A DNA stretch of 64,000 nucleotides from Paenibacillus validus NBRC 15382 (GTDB taxonomy: Bacteria > Bacillota > Bacilli > Paenibacillales > NBRC-103111). This document shows positions 54,008 through 61,971 of the stretch, in pieces (position 1 is the first letter of the stretch; each line of letters starts with the position of its first letter). The DNA lies in the NCBI RefSeq assembly GCF_004000985.1, contig NZ_BIMH01000001.1, forward strand, positions 186,001-250,000. Direction: 5' to 3'. Both the position numbers and the translations under genes were made by a program. Under the pieces are notes generated by a model, which saw nothing but the letters and a program-made list of their open reading frames with translations, ran no database searches and had not been told where the DNA came from.

Positions 54008-54871
54008 TCATGCAAATAGGGACGCAATGAATTGTCCTTCTTGTTCGGTCACATCCACGAGCGGGAGCCGTACGCCACCGACCGAAACCCCTCGAAGGTT
54101 AAGCGCATATTTCACCGGGGCCGGGTTGGGGCGGAAGAACAATCCGCTGAAAATCGGCAAAAGCTGCCCATGCAGCTTAGCCGCTTCCTGTACGTTCCCC
54201 TGCAAGTAGCAGTTTATCATATTTTTCATTTCTTTTCCAATTACATGACTGGCTACGCTGACCACGCCGTACGCTCCGACCGATAAGGCCGGCAGCGTCA
54301 TGCTGTCATCGCCGGTATACACGCGAAACCCGGACGCAGCGCCGCTCACGATTTGCGTTAATTGGTCAGTGCCCGCGCAATCTTTCGTCGCGACGATGTT
54401 CGGAATTTGGGAGAGCCGAATCGTCGTCTGCGCATCGATGTTCACGCTAGTACGGCCCGGAACGTTGTACAAAATAACCGGAATCGAAACGGATTCTGCG
54501 ATCGCTTTGAAATGCTGGTACAGCCCTTCTTGCGTCGGACGGTTGTAATAGGGTGCGACAAGCAGCAGCGCATCGACGCCGAGCTTCTCCGCTTCCTTGG
54601 ACAAATGAATCGAGTGGGCCGTGTCGTAACTGCCCGTGCCGGCAATAATTTTCGCCCGTCCTCTCGCATGCGTAACGGCCGCTTTGAACGATTGCAGCTT
54701 CTCTTCCTCGGTGAGAGTCGGGGACTCCCCCGTCGTGCCGCAAATGACGAGGCTGTCGCTTTGTTGGTCGTCAATCAAATAGTCCATTACTTTCTCGAAT
54801 TGTGCCCAGTCGACGTTAAGATTCTCATCGAACGGGGTAATCATAGCCGTTACCAGTCTTCCGAAATCCAC
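54008..54871 (-). CDS. dapA: 4-hydroxy-tetrahydrodipicolinate synthase
   Basis: 287 residues, (beta/alpha)8 barrel. GTTGESPTLTEEEK, catalytic Tyr in ILYNVPGRT and Schiff-base Lys in VATKDCAG are all present. It condenses pyruvate with aspartate semialdehyde, leading to lysine, diaminopimelate and, with DpaAB, dipicolinate. Follows dapG by 21 bases. Confidence 0.97.
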   Translation of the reverse strand: MDFGRLVTAMITPFDENLNVDWAQFEKVMDYLIDDQQSDSLVICGTTGESPTLTEEEKLQSFKAAVTHARGRAKIIAGTGSYDTAHSIHLSKEAEKLGVDALLLVAPYYNRPTQEGLYQHFKAIAESVSIPVILYNVPGRTSVNIDAQTTIRLSQIPNIVATKDCAGTDQLTQIVSGAASGFRVYTGDDSMTLPALSVGAYGVVSVASHVIGKEMKNMINCYLQGNVQEAAKLHGQLLPIFSGLFFRPNPAPVKYALNLRGVSVGGVRLPLVDVTEQEGQFIASLFA

Positions 54872-54892
54872 GACCTTCTCCTCCTTACGAGC

Positions 54893-56107
54893 TTATTTAT
54901 GCAGATTGAATTTTCGATGCAAAGCCCGTACCGCCCGGGCCATATCTTCCCCTTGCACCAACACCCAAATGGTTGTATTGGAGTCGGCGGATTGCAAAAT
55001 CTGTATATCTTGGTCCGTCAACGCTTCAACGATCGTGGCCATAATGCCGGGAACGCCGTTCATGCCGCCGCCGACGATCGACACCTTGGCGCAATGTGAC
55101 GTGATCAGCGGCATCAAGCCGAGCTCGGCCAGCGCTTTCAAAGCGCGGTCCGTTTCCTGATCGAAGACGGTGTACACGACGCCTGACGGGTTGACATTAA
55201 TGAAATCGACGCTGATCCTCTCTCTCGCCATCGCCTTAAACACGCGAAGCTGCAGATCGAATGCGCCTTCCTGCGCGGCTACCCGAATTTGGGAAATGCC
55301 GGGAACATGCGCGATTCCGGTAACGAAACGGTCATGAAGCGTACCCGATTGTTTCATCGCTTCGGGATGCGTGACAAGCGTTCCCGGGTGCTTGTTGAAG
55401 GTGGAGCGCACGCGCACCGGAATGCCGGCTTGCATAGCCATTTCGACGGCGCGCGGATGGATGACTTTCGCCCCTAAATGCGCCATATTGCAAATTTCCG
55501 TATACGATACGACATCCAGCGGCTTCGCATCTTCGACGATCCGCGGGTCCGCCGTCAATATGCCGCTCACATCGGTGAATATATCGACGATTTCGGCCTT
55601 CAGCACAGCGCCTAGCGCCGTCGCCGACGTATCGCTGCCGCCCCGGCCGAGCGTCGTCAAATCCCCGCCTGACGTCTGGCCCTGGAAGCCGGCCACAATG
55701 ACAACGTTTCCTTGCTCAAGCAGGTCCAAGATTCGATTCGGCACGATCGAAACGATCTGTGCATTCCCGTAGTCATCATTCGTTTGAATCCCCGCCTGCG
55801 CCCCCGTCAATGCGACAGCGGGGATGCCGTTCGCATGCAGCAGGCTGCAAAGCGTCGCTGCCGATATGAATTCGCCGCAGCACAGCAGCAGATCCTTCTC
55901 TCTTGCCGGTAAACAGTCTCCGTTCTTGCTTATCCAATCCAGCAAGGTGTCTGTCGCGTAGGGCTCACCCTTCCGTCCCATCGCCGATACGACAACTACG
56001 AGTTTGTACTCCTGGTTCAAAGCGTCTTGAATGTGTTCGATTACGTTTGCTCTAGCTTCGGCAGTGGAAAGGGATGTGCCTCCAAATTTCTGCACCAAGA
56101 TCTTCAT
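54893..56107 (-). CDS. dapG: aspartate kinase (DapG type)
   Basis: 404 residues. N-terminal kinase motif KFGGTSL, active site GRGGSDTSATALGA, and tandem ACT domains in the last 140 residues (VSIVGGGMNGVPGIMATIVEALTDQDIQILQSADSNTTIWV). In B. subtilis DapG is the diaminopimelate-inhibited isozyme. ATG 56107 follows AAAGGGGAG. Confidence 0.95.
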   Translation of the reverse strand: MKILVQKFGGTSLSTAEARANVIEHIQDALNQEYKLVVVVSAMGRKGEPYATDTLLDWISKNGDCLPAREKDLLLCCGEFISAATLCSLLHANGIPAVALTGAQAGIQTNDDYGNAQIVSIVPNRILDLLEQGNVVIVAGFQGQTSGGDLTTLGRGGSDTSATALGAVLKAEIVDIFTDVSGILTADPRIVEDAKPLDVVSYTEICNMAHLGAKVIHPRAVEMAMQAGIPVRVRSTFNKHPGTLVTHPEAMKQSGTLHDRFVTGIAHVPGISQIRVAAQEGAFDLQLRVFKAMARERISVDFINVNPSGVVYTVFDQETDRALKALAELGLMPLITSHCAKVSIVGGGMNGVPGIMATIVEALTDQDIQILQSADSNTTIWVLVQGEDMARAVRALHRKFNLHK

Positions 56108-56184
56108 CAAAGATCTCCCCTTTCGGTTCTTCCATTACTTGCAGCCGCCACTTCGAATGTCTTCGATCAGCAGCTTGCAAGCAA

Positions 56185-56215
56185 AAGCTTGGCTTCCCGT
56201 ACGAAACGGGAAGCC
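56185..56215 (-). terminator. hairpin between asd and dapG
   Basis: GGCTTCCCGT (56191-56200) and ACGGGAAGCC (56206-56215), perfect; minus tail AAGCTTTTGC. The T-run is short and offset, so it may be a partial terminator inside the dpa-asd-dap transcript. Confidence 0.6.
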
Positions 56216-56225
56216 AGCCTCTTCG

Positions 56226-57266
56226 TTAGTTTTGTTCGATCGCGATGTACTCGGCGATTTGCACGGCATTCCACGCCGCGCCCTTCAACAAGTTGTCGGA
56301 TACAATCCACAGGTTGAGCGCGCGAGGATTGCTCAGGTCGCGGCGAACGCGGCCGACGAACGTCTCCAGCTTGCCGGCGGCATCCGTCGCCAGAGGGTAT
56401 ACTTGCTCCGCCGGATTGTCCTGGAGGATGATTCCCGGTGCATCGGCAAGCAGCTGTTTCACTTCTTCGATGTCGAAATCGCTTTTCAGTTCGACATAAA
56501 CCGACTCCGAATGACCGTAAACAACCGGAACACGCACACAAGTCGCCGTTACTTCAAGCGATTCGTCGCCCATAATTTTTTTCGTTTCGTTGATCATTTT
56601 CATCTCTTCGTAAGTAAATCCGTTCTCGACGAATTTGTCGATCTGCGGAATGGCATTGAAGGCGATTTGATGTTTTTTCGGCAGCGAACCAACCGGTAAA
56701 ATTTGCGGTTCCACCTCATTGCCTGCGAGCACCTCGCGGGATTGGCGAAGCATTTCGTCGATCGCGCGCGCACCTGCGCCGGATACCGCTTGATAAGTCG
56801 ATACGATGATACGGGAAATCCCGTAGCGGTCGTAGAGCGGCTTCAGCGTTTGCACCATTTGGATCGTCGAACAGTTCGGGTTGGCGATAACGCCTTTATG
56901 TTCGTTCACTTTGTCAATGTTGACTTCCGGCACGACAAGCGGCGTTTCCGGATCCATCCGGAATGCGCTAGTGTTATCTACGCAAACCGTGCCATGCTTG
57001 ATCGCTTCCGGAATGAGCGCTTTACTGACGTCTCCGCCTGCGCTGAACAGCGCGATGTCGACGCCCTGAAAGCTGTCCGGCGTCGCTTCCTGCACCGTAA
57101 TTTCTTGACCTTTAAACGAAACCTTCGAGCCTGCCGAACGAGCGGAGGACAGAAGTTTAAGCTCTTGAATGGGGAAATTCCGTTCCGCCAGCAAACGGAT
57201 GATTTGTTCTCCTACGGCACCTGTTGCGCCTACGACGGCAACGTTAAACAATTTTTGATTCGACAT
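56226..57266 (-). CDS. asd: aspartate-semialdehyde dehydrogenase
   Basis: 346 residues. NADP motif VVGATGAVGEQI, catalytic Cys in ANPNCSTIQ, and His in RVPVVYGHSESVYVE. It supplies aspartate semialdehyde for lysine, dipicolinate, threonine and methionine. Confidence 0.97.
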   Translation of the reverse strand: MSNQKLFNVAVVGATGAVGEQIIRLLAERNFPIQELKLLSSARSAGSKVSFKGQEITVQEATPDSFQGVDIALFSAGGDVSKALIPEAIKHGTVCVDNTSAFRMDPETPLVVPEVNIDKVNEHKGVIANPNCSTIQMVQTLKPLYDRYGISRIIVSTYQAVSGAGARAIDEMLRQSREVLAGNEVEPQILPVGSLPKKHQIAFNAIPQIDKFVENGFTYEEMKMINETKKIMGDESLEVTATCVRVPVVYGHSESVYVELKSDFDIEEVKQLLADAPGIILQDNPAEQVYPLATDAAGKLETFVGRVRRDLSNPRALNLWIVSDNLLKGAAWNAVQIAEYIAIEQN

Positions 57267-57308
57267 GTAGTTCTCTCCCCTGCAGTATGTTTGCCATAAT
57301 CTATAAAT

Positions 57309-57902
57309 TTAGTAATTAAAACGTTCAATCAGCATCGGCTGAAGCTGTTTGCCTTGGAGCGCCGCTTCGCACGTTTCCATAATCAAGTCCATGCGGGCCA
57401 CGAGCGAATTCGGTTTGGCCGCCGGCGCATCTTGTCCGTAAGGGACGAAGTAGATGTTTTTCGTGATCAGCAGCTTGCCGACGTTCATGGCGTTCAATCC
57501 GAGCCCGTCATTCGTGGAAATCGCGAGCACAAGCGGACGTCCGTTCCGCATTTGCGCTTTGGCGGCCATCAGCACCGGGCTTTCCGTCATCGCATTGGCC
57601 AGCTTGCTCGTCGTATTTCCCGTGCAAGGCGCGATAACCATGACATCGAGCAGTTTCGAAGGACCGAGCGGTTCGGCATCTACAATTGAAGAAATAATAT
57701 CATTTCCTGTGATCTCTTTCAACTGTTTTTGCCAATTTTCCGAGGTTCCGAAGCGCGTATCGGTCGTCATAATCGTATTCGAAACGATTGGCACCACCCT
57801 CGCTCCCTCGTCGACGAAACGTTTAATTTGCGGCATGACTTCCTCAAACGTACAATGGGAGCCGGTCAACGCGAAACCTACCGTTATTTTTGTCCAATCC
57901 AT
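57309..57902 (-). CDS. dpaB: dipicolinate synthase subunit B
   Basis: 197 residues, flavoprotein-like fold (GFALTGSHCTFEEVMPQI; MVIAPCTGNTTSKLANAMTESPVLMAAKA). With DpaA it makes pyridine-2,6-dicarboxylate for the spore core. Its ATG overlaps the dpaA stop. Confidence 0.96.
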   Translation of the reverse strand: MDWTKITVGFALTGSHCTFEEVMPQIKRFVDEGARVVPIVSNTIMTTDTRFGTSENWQKQLKEITGNDIISSIVDAEPLGPSKLLDVMVIAPCTGNTTSKLANAMTESPVLMAAKAQMRNGRPLVLAISTNDGLGLNAMNVGKLLITKNIYFVPYGQDAPAAKPNSLVARMDLIMETCEAALQGKQLQPMLIERFNY

Positions 57903-58798
57903 CAGGCATTCCTCCTAGTCGCTTCATCTTCCATGATGATGCGGATTATCGTATCCGCCATGATCCGGCCCGCCGTCTTCGGCGCCACGATGCCCGGCAA
58001 TCCGGGAGCGAGCATCGCCTTGACGCCGCGCTTCTCCGCAAACCGGAAATCGGTGCCGCCCGGCTTCGAAGCCAAGTCGATGATGATGGCACGATGCGGA
58101 ATGTTCGCAATAACTTGCGCCGTCACGATCAACGAAGGTATCGTGTTGTACAGGAAATCGACTTTGGACACATGGGAGATCAATTCCTTCGAATAAAAAG
58201 GATTCATGCCCATCTCCGTGGCGCGGGCAAAATATTCGGGCCTATTCACCCCGAATCTGACCTTCGCCCCCATCCCTTGAAGCGTCCGGGCAAGCGTAAT
58301 GCCCGTACGGCCAAATCCGAGCACCATCGATTCGGAGCCGTGAATCGTAATGTCCGTGTTCTGGATCGCCATCATAATAGCGCCTTCCGCCGTCGGGATG
58401 GAATTGTAGATCGCCACGTCATCGCGGTCGAACAGTTCGACGAGTCCGATGCCGACAGTGGAACACAGCTCGCGTAAGTAAGGCTTCGCCATGCCGGTGA
58501 ACACTTTGGCGTGTTTCGGCAAGGCGGCTATATGTTCATGTGACAGACGTAATTCCTTCGAAGAAAATATGCTTTCGACGCGTCCTTGGTCATCGGTTCC
58601 TACGGCTGGCAATATCAGGGCATCCAGGCTTTCTAAGGCTTCCGGCGTCAGCTCCGCCTTGGTGATCCCGCTGAACCCGTTTTGGAGATTGTCGAATCCG
58701 ATCAGTACGACAGTGGCGTCCAGCTCGGAGCATTTGTGAATAATCTCGAGCTGTCTGGCGTCGCCGCCGATCAAACCCACATGAATCCCGGTCAGCAT
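57902..58798 (-). CDS. dpaA: dipicolinate synthase subunit A
   Basis: About 298 residues starting MLTGIHVGLIGGDARQLEII, as in SpoVFA. A Rossmann domain follows (LGFGRTGITLARTLQGMGAKV). ATG 58798 is used, with GAGGTG six bases upstream, rather than GTG 58807. A sigma-K promoter match precedes it, fitting mother-cell expression. Confidence 0.96.
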   Translation of the reverse strand: MLTGIHVGLIGGDARQLEIIHKCSELDATVVLIGFDNLQNGFSGITKAELTPEALESLDALILPAVGTDDQGRVESIFSSKELRLSHEHIAALPKHAKVFTGMAKPYLRELCSTVGIGLVELFDRDDVAIYNSIPTAEGAIMMAIQNTDITIHGSESMVLGFGRTGITLARTLQGMGAKVRFGVNRPEYFARATEMGMNPFYSKELISHVSKVDFLYNTIPSLIVTAQVIANIPHRAIIIDLASKPGGTDFRFAEKRGVKAMLAPGLPGIVAPKTAGRIMADTIIRIIMEDEATRRNA

Positions 58799-58833
58799 TC
58801 CTTTCACCTCTTTCTAAATCGCTCTCGATAACT

Positions 58834-58861
58834 TATCTTATGCGGTTGCCCAGAGATGGGT
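58834..58861 (-). promoter_or_regulatory. predicted sigma-K promoter of dpaAB
   Basis: Minus strand AC (58860-58861), 17 bases, CATAAGATA (58834-58842), matching AC-N16/17-CATANNNTA, about 40 bases upstream of dpaA. Confidence 0.7.
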
Positions 58862-58933
58862 TCCAGCGCGGGAGAACGTCTGAAGAGGCGAAGCTTCGGC
58901 TCGCCGGGACTCTACAGGAAGAGCGGCAAGCAC

Positions 58934-58961
58934 AAAAAAAGGACAGGGGCGCCCTGTCCTT
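58934..58961 (-). terminator. intrinsic terminator after dut
   Basis: AAGGACAGGG/CCCTGTCCTT near-perfect stem around CG; minus tail TTTTTTTG. Confidence 0.83.
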
Positions 58962-58976
58962 CTCAATTCCCTATCG

Positions 58977-59432
58977 TTATTTTGTTCCCGTATGGCCAAA
59001 GCCGCCGACGCCGCGAACGGTGTCGTCAAGCTCATCCGTTTCAACCAGACGAATTTGCGGTACGCGCTGGAATACCATTTGCGCAATTCGTTCTTTCCGT
59101 TCGATGGTGAACGGTTCCCGGCCGTGATTAATCAGAAGCACCTTCACTTCGCCGCGGTAATCGGCGTCGACCGTGCCCGGCGCATTAAGCGTCGTTATCC
59201 CGTGCTTGAACGCAAGTCCGCTGCGCGGCCTGATTTGCGCCTCCAGCTCGCCCGGCATCGCCAGCGCGAAGCCGGTCGGGATCAGCGCCCGTTCGCCCGG
59301 CGCAAGCACAACCGGCTCGCCGACGGCGGCGTACAGGTCGAAGCCGCTCGCAAGCTCCGACATTTTCACCGGCAGCGGCATGTCTTCATTCCCCGGCAGC
59401 CGTTTAATCCGCACGTCAAACATCTCAGACAA
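58977..59432 (-). CDS. dut: dUTP diphosphatase
   Basis: About 151 residues with the five dUTPase motifs: [39 protein letters not shown] and [10 protein letters not shown]. It hydrolyses dUTP to dUMP and pyrophosphate, keeping uracil out of DNA. TTG 59432 has GGGAGGG a few bases upstream and overlaps the M16 gene by eight bases. In Bacillus this slot holds ymxH instead. Confidence 0.93.
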   Translation of the reverse strand: MSEMFDVRIKRLPGNEDMPLPVKMSELASGFDLYAAVGEPVVLAPGERALIPTGFALAMPGELEAQIRPRSGLAFKHGITTLNAPGTVDADYRGEVKVLLINHGREPFTIERKERIAQMVFQRVPQIRLVETDELDDTVRGVGGFGHTGTK

Positions 59433-60675
59433 GCTGATCCCTCCCGAACCCGTCAATCGCATCGTTCGACTGGCCTACCATCGCCAGCGCAAACGGAGTT
59501 GACAGCAAACTTGCGGTTAAAGCCTGAATTTGTTCCATCTCGACGCGTTCGATCCGCTCAATCATTTCGTCGAGGCTGTAATGTCTGCCGAGCATCAGCT
59601 CGTTCTTGCCGATGCGGTTCATCCGGCTGCTCGTGCTTTCCAGGCTAAGAATCAGACTGCCCTTCATTTGCTCCTTGCCCTTGCGCAGTTCAGCCGGAGT
59701 CAAGCCGTTGCGCTTGATGTCATCCAGCATCTCCATTGTCACCTTCAGCACTTCGACCGTTTGCTTCGGCGCGGTTCCGGTATAAATCGTAAACATCCCG
59801 CCGTCCTGATACGACGTATGATAGGAGTAGACCGAGTACGCAAGTCCCCGCTTCTCGCGAATTTCTTGGAACAAACGGGAGCTCATGCCGCCGCCGATCG
59901 CATTGTTCAACAGAATCATCGCGTACAGGCGCTCGTCGGTCACCGATAATCCGGGCAGCGACAAGCAGATATGATTTTGTTCCGTCTTCTTCTGGTAATA
60001 TTCGAGCTCGCTATGGAAGCCGAGCGGTTCCCGCGTCTCCGGCGCCGCATCGCCAGCGAAGCCGCTGAAATGCTGCTCGATCAGCTTGAGCACGTCGTCG
60101 TTCACATTGCCGGCGATGCTGACAACCGTATTGGACGGCGTATAGTGCGTTTTCATATAGCTTCTCAAGGTGTCGGAGTTCATCGCAGCCAAGTTATCCT
60201 GCGTGCCGATGATCGTATACCCGAGCGTATGTCCGCCGAAAGCCGCACGTGCGATCAAATCGTGGACCATATCGTCCGGCGTATCTTCATACATCGAAAT
60301 TTCTTCGTAAATAACGTTCTTTTCTTTCTCCAGCTCAGCCGGATCGAACACGGACCGGAAAAACATGTCCGACAGCACTTCTACCGCCAGCGGCAAGTGC
60401 TCGTCAAGCACCTTGCAATAATAACACGTGTATTCTTTCGAGGTGAACGCATTGACGTTGCCGCCGATACCGTCGAAAATTTCGGCGATATCTTTAGCCG
60501 AGTATTTGTCGGTTCCCTTAAAGAGCATGTGCTCGATGAAATGGGAAATCCCGTTGTTCTTTTCATTCTCATTGCGCGATCCGGTTTTGACCCAAATGCC
60601 GAATGCGACGGAGCGGCACGTCGGAATTTTCTCTATGACGACACGCAGTCCATTATTGAGGGTATATTTGTCCAA
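59425..60675 (-). CDS. M16 family peptidase (YmxG/MlpA)
   Basis: About 416 residues. Zinc motif [14 protein letters not shown] (HxxEH) and distal Glu in [15 protein letters not shown]-terminal [15 protein letters not shown] supplies R/Y. Homologous to processing peptidases; the Bacillus ortholog is near pnp with unclear substrate. TTG 60675 ([15 protein letters not shown]) has GAGGAGG nine bases before it. Confidence 0.9.
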   Translation of the reverse strand: MDKYTLNNGLRVVIEKIPTCRSVAFGIWVKTGSRNENEKNNGISHFIEHMLFKGTDKYSAKDIAEIFDGIGGNVNAFTSKEYTCYYCKVLDEHLPLAVEVLSDMFFRSVFDPAELEKEKNVIYEEISMYEDTPDDMVHDLIARAAFGGHTLGYTIIGTQDNLAAMNSDTLRSYMKTHYTPSNTVVSIAGNVNDDVLKLIEQHFSGFAGDAAPETREPLGFHSELEYYQKKTEQNHICLSLPGLSVTDERLYAMILLNNAIGGGMSSRLFQEIREKRGLAYSVYSYHTSYQDGGMFTIYTGTAPKQTVEVLKVTMEMLDDIKRNGLTPAELRKGKEQMKGSLILSLESTSSRMNRIGKNELMLGRHYSLDEMIERIERVEMEQIQALTASLLSTPFALAMVGQSNDAIDGFGRDQLV

Positions 60676-60743
60676 GCAAAGAAGCCTCCTCATTCGTTCG
60701 GCTTATGCAGCCACCCGATTGGTATAATATTTAGATCTTAACA

Positions 60744-61787
60744 TTATTGCCCTTTCGACTCAACTTCGGGAATGCGATCCGCCGAAATCACTTCGCTGAC
60801 GGTGCCGAGCCGAAGTCCTTTGCTCTTGATGGCGTGAATCATCCCGGCCAGCGCTTCGCTGCTGGACGGCGTCGGATGCATCAGGATGAGCGATCCCGGC
60901 TCCACCCGTGTCGTCACTTTGCGAACAATCGATGCCGGCTCCGGCTTCTTCCAATCGATCGTATCGAGGGTCCAGAGAATCGTACGCAGCTTCAGCTCAT
61001 GCGCCACCTCGACCGTCGTCTGATTGAAATCGCCGGAAGGAGGCGCGAATAGCTTGTTCGTCACACCTGCCTCCTTCAGCAGTTGTTCGGTCTTGGTAAT
61101 TTCAGCCGTATTCTGCTCGCGGCTCAGTTTGCTCATATTTTTGTGAGAATACGCATGGTTCCCCAGCTCATGACCGCGTTCCGCAATTTTCTTCGCGGTT
61201 TCCACATTTTTCGAGAGCCATTTCCCATCCAGGAAAAAAGTCGCACGTACTCCTTCCTTCTCGAGCGTATTCAGCATGGGCGTAATATATTCATCTCCCC
61301 ACGCAACATTGATCATCAAACCGACCATCCGCTTATGCGGGTTGCCTTTATAAATCGGATGCGGTCCCAATTGATCGAGCCCGATCTGCGGCGGCACCTC
61401 CCGAAGAACGATCGGCAGCGGCTGTCGAAACGATTGCGCTTCGGCTGCGGCCAATGACCGATCGATATCGACCTCGATCCCGTTGTAACCCGGCAGCGCC
61501 TTCCAGACCGGATCGATCTTGGCATTCACGGCAGGAACGTTCCGCTTCTCCGCCTCGGCGCGCAGGTAAGCGAGCGCCTGCGAGCGTGTGTCGCCCGCAT
61601 CCTCCCGCCATACTTGCCTTGTGAGCGCTTTGAACGGATCTGCGAACGCGAAGGACCGCCCGGCTTCGCCTGCTTGCCGCGCATGCTCGGTAAACCGTTC
61701 CACGCCCGGTGATTGCTGAACGAACAACAGCATGCCGCCTAAACAGGCAGATGCCACCAACAGCAGTTGACGTTGCTTTCGATTCAT
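60744..61787 (-). CDS. ylxY: polysaccharide deacetylase-like sporulation protein YlxY
   Basis: About 347 residues: N-terminal signal/anchor, a 120-residue spacer and a NodB-like domain. The usual first motif (TFDDG) reads NVAWGDEY, while the second (GHELGNHAYSH) is intact, so deacetylase activity is doubtful. Family typical for YlxY, located between pnp and the M16 gene as in Bacillus. ATG 61787. Confidence 0.88.
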   Translation of the reverse strand: MNRKQRQLLLVASACLGGMLLFVQQSPGVERFTEHARQAGEAGRSFAFADPFKALTRQVWREDAGDTRSQALAYLRAEAEKRNVPAVNAKIDPVWKALPGYNGIEVDIDRSLAAAEAQSFRQPLPIVLREVPPQIGLDQLGPHPIYKGNPHKRMVGLMINVAWGDEYITPMLNTLEKEGVRATFFLDGKWLSKNVETAKKIAERGHELGNHAYSHKNMSKLSREQNTAEITKTEQLLKEAGVTNKLFAPPSGDFNQTTVEVAHELKLRTILWTLDTIDWKKPEPASIVRKVTTRVEPGSLILMHPTPSSSEALAGMIHAIKSKGLRLGTVSEVISADRIPEVESKGQ

Positions 61788-61904
61788 AAGGGTTGTCTCC
61801 GTTCCTTTTGTTTGTCCCATTCATATGCAGGGGCAGACAAGTTTAGACCCGGAGAAGCCGATGCGTGCGCGGTATCGATCAAAAGACCATGCAGGCGGAC
61901 ACAA

Positions 61905-61934
61905 CAAAAAAGAGACAGACTGCTCTGACTCTTT
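61905..61934 (-). terminator. intrinsic terminator after pnp
   Basis: AAAGAG-T-CAGA / TCTG-T-CTCTTT stem on the minus strand; tail TTTTTTG. Confidence 0.75.
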
Positions 61935-61971
61935 CTTCGTTACGACTACACAAGCGGTGCAGCGCGGATTA

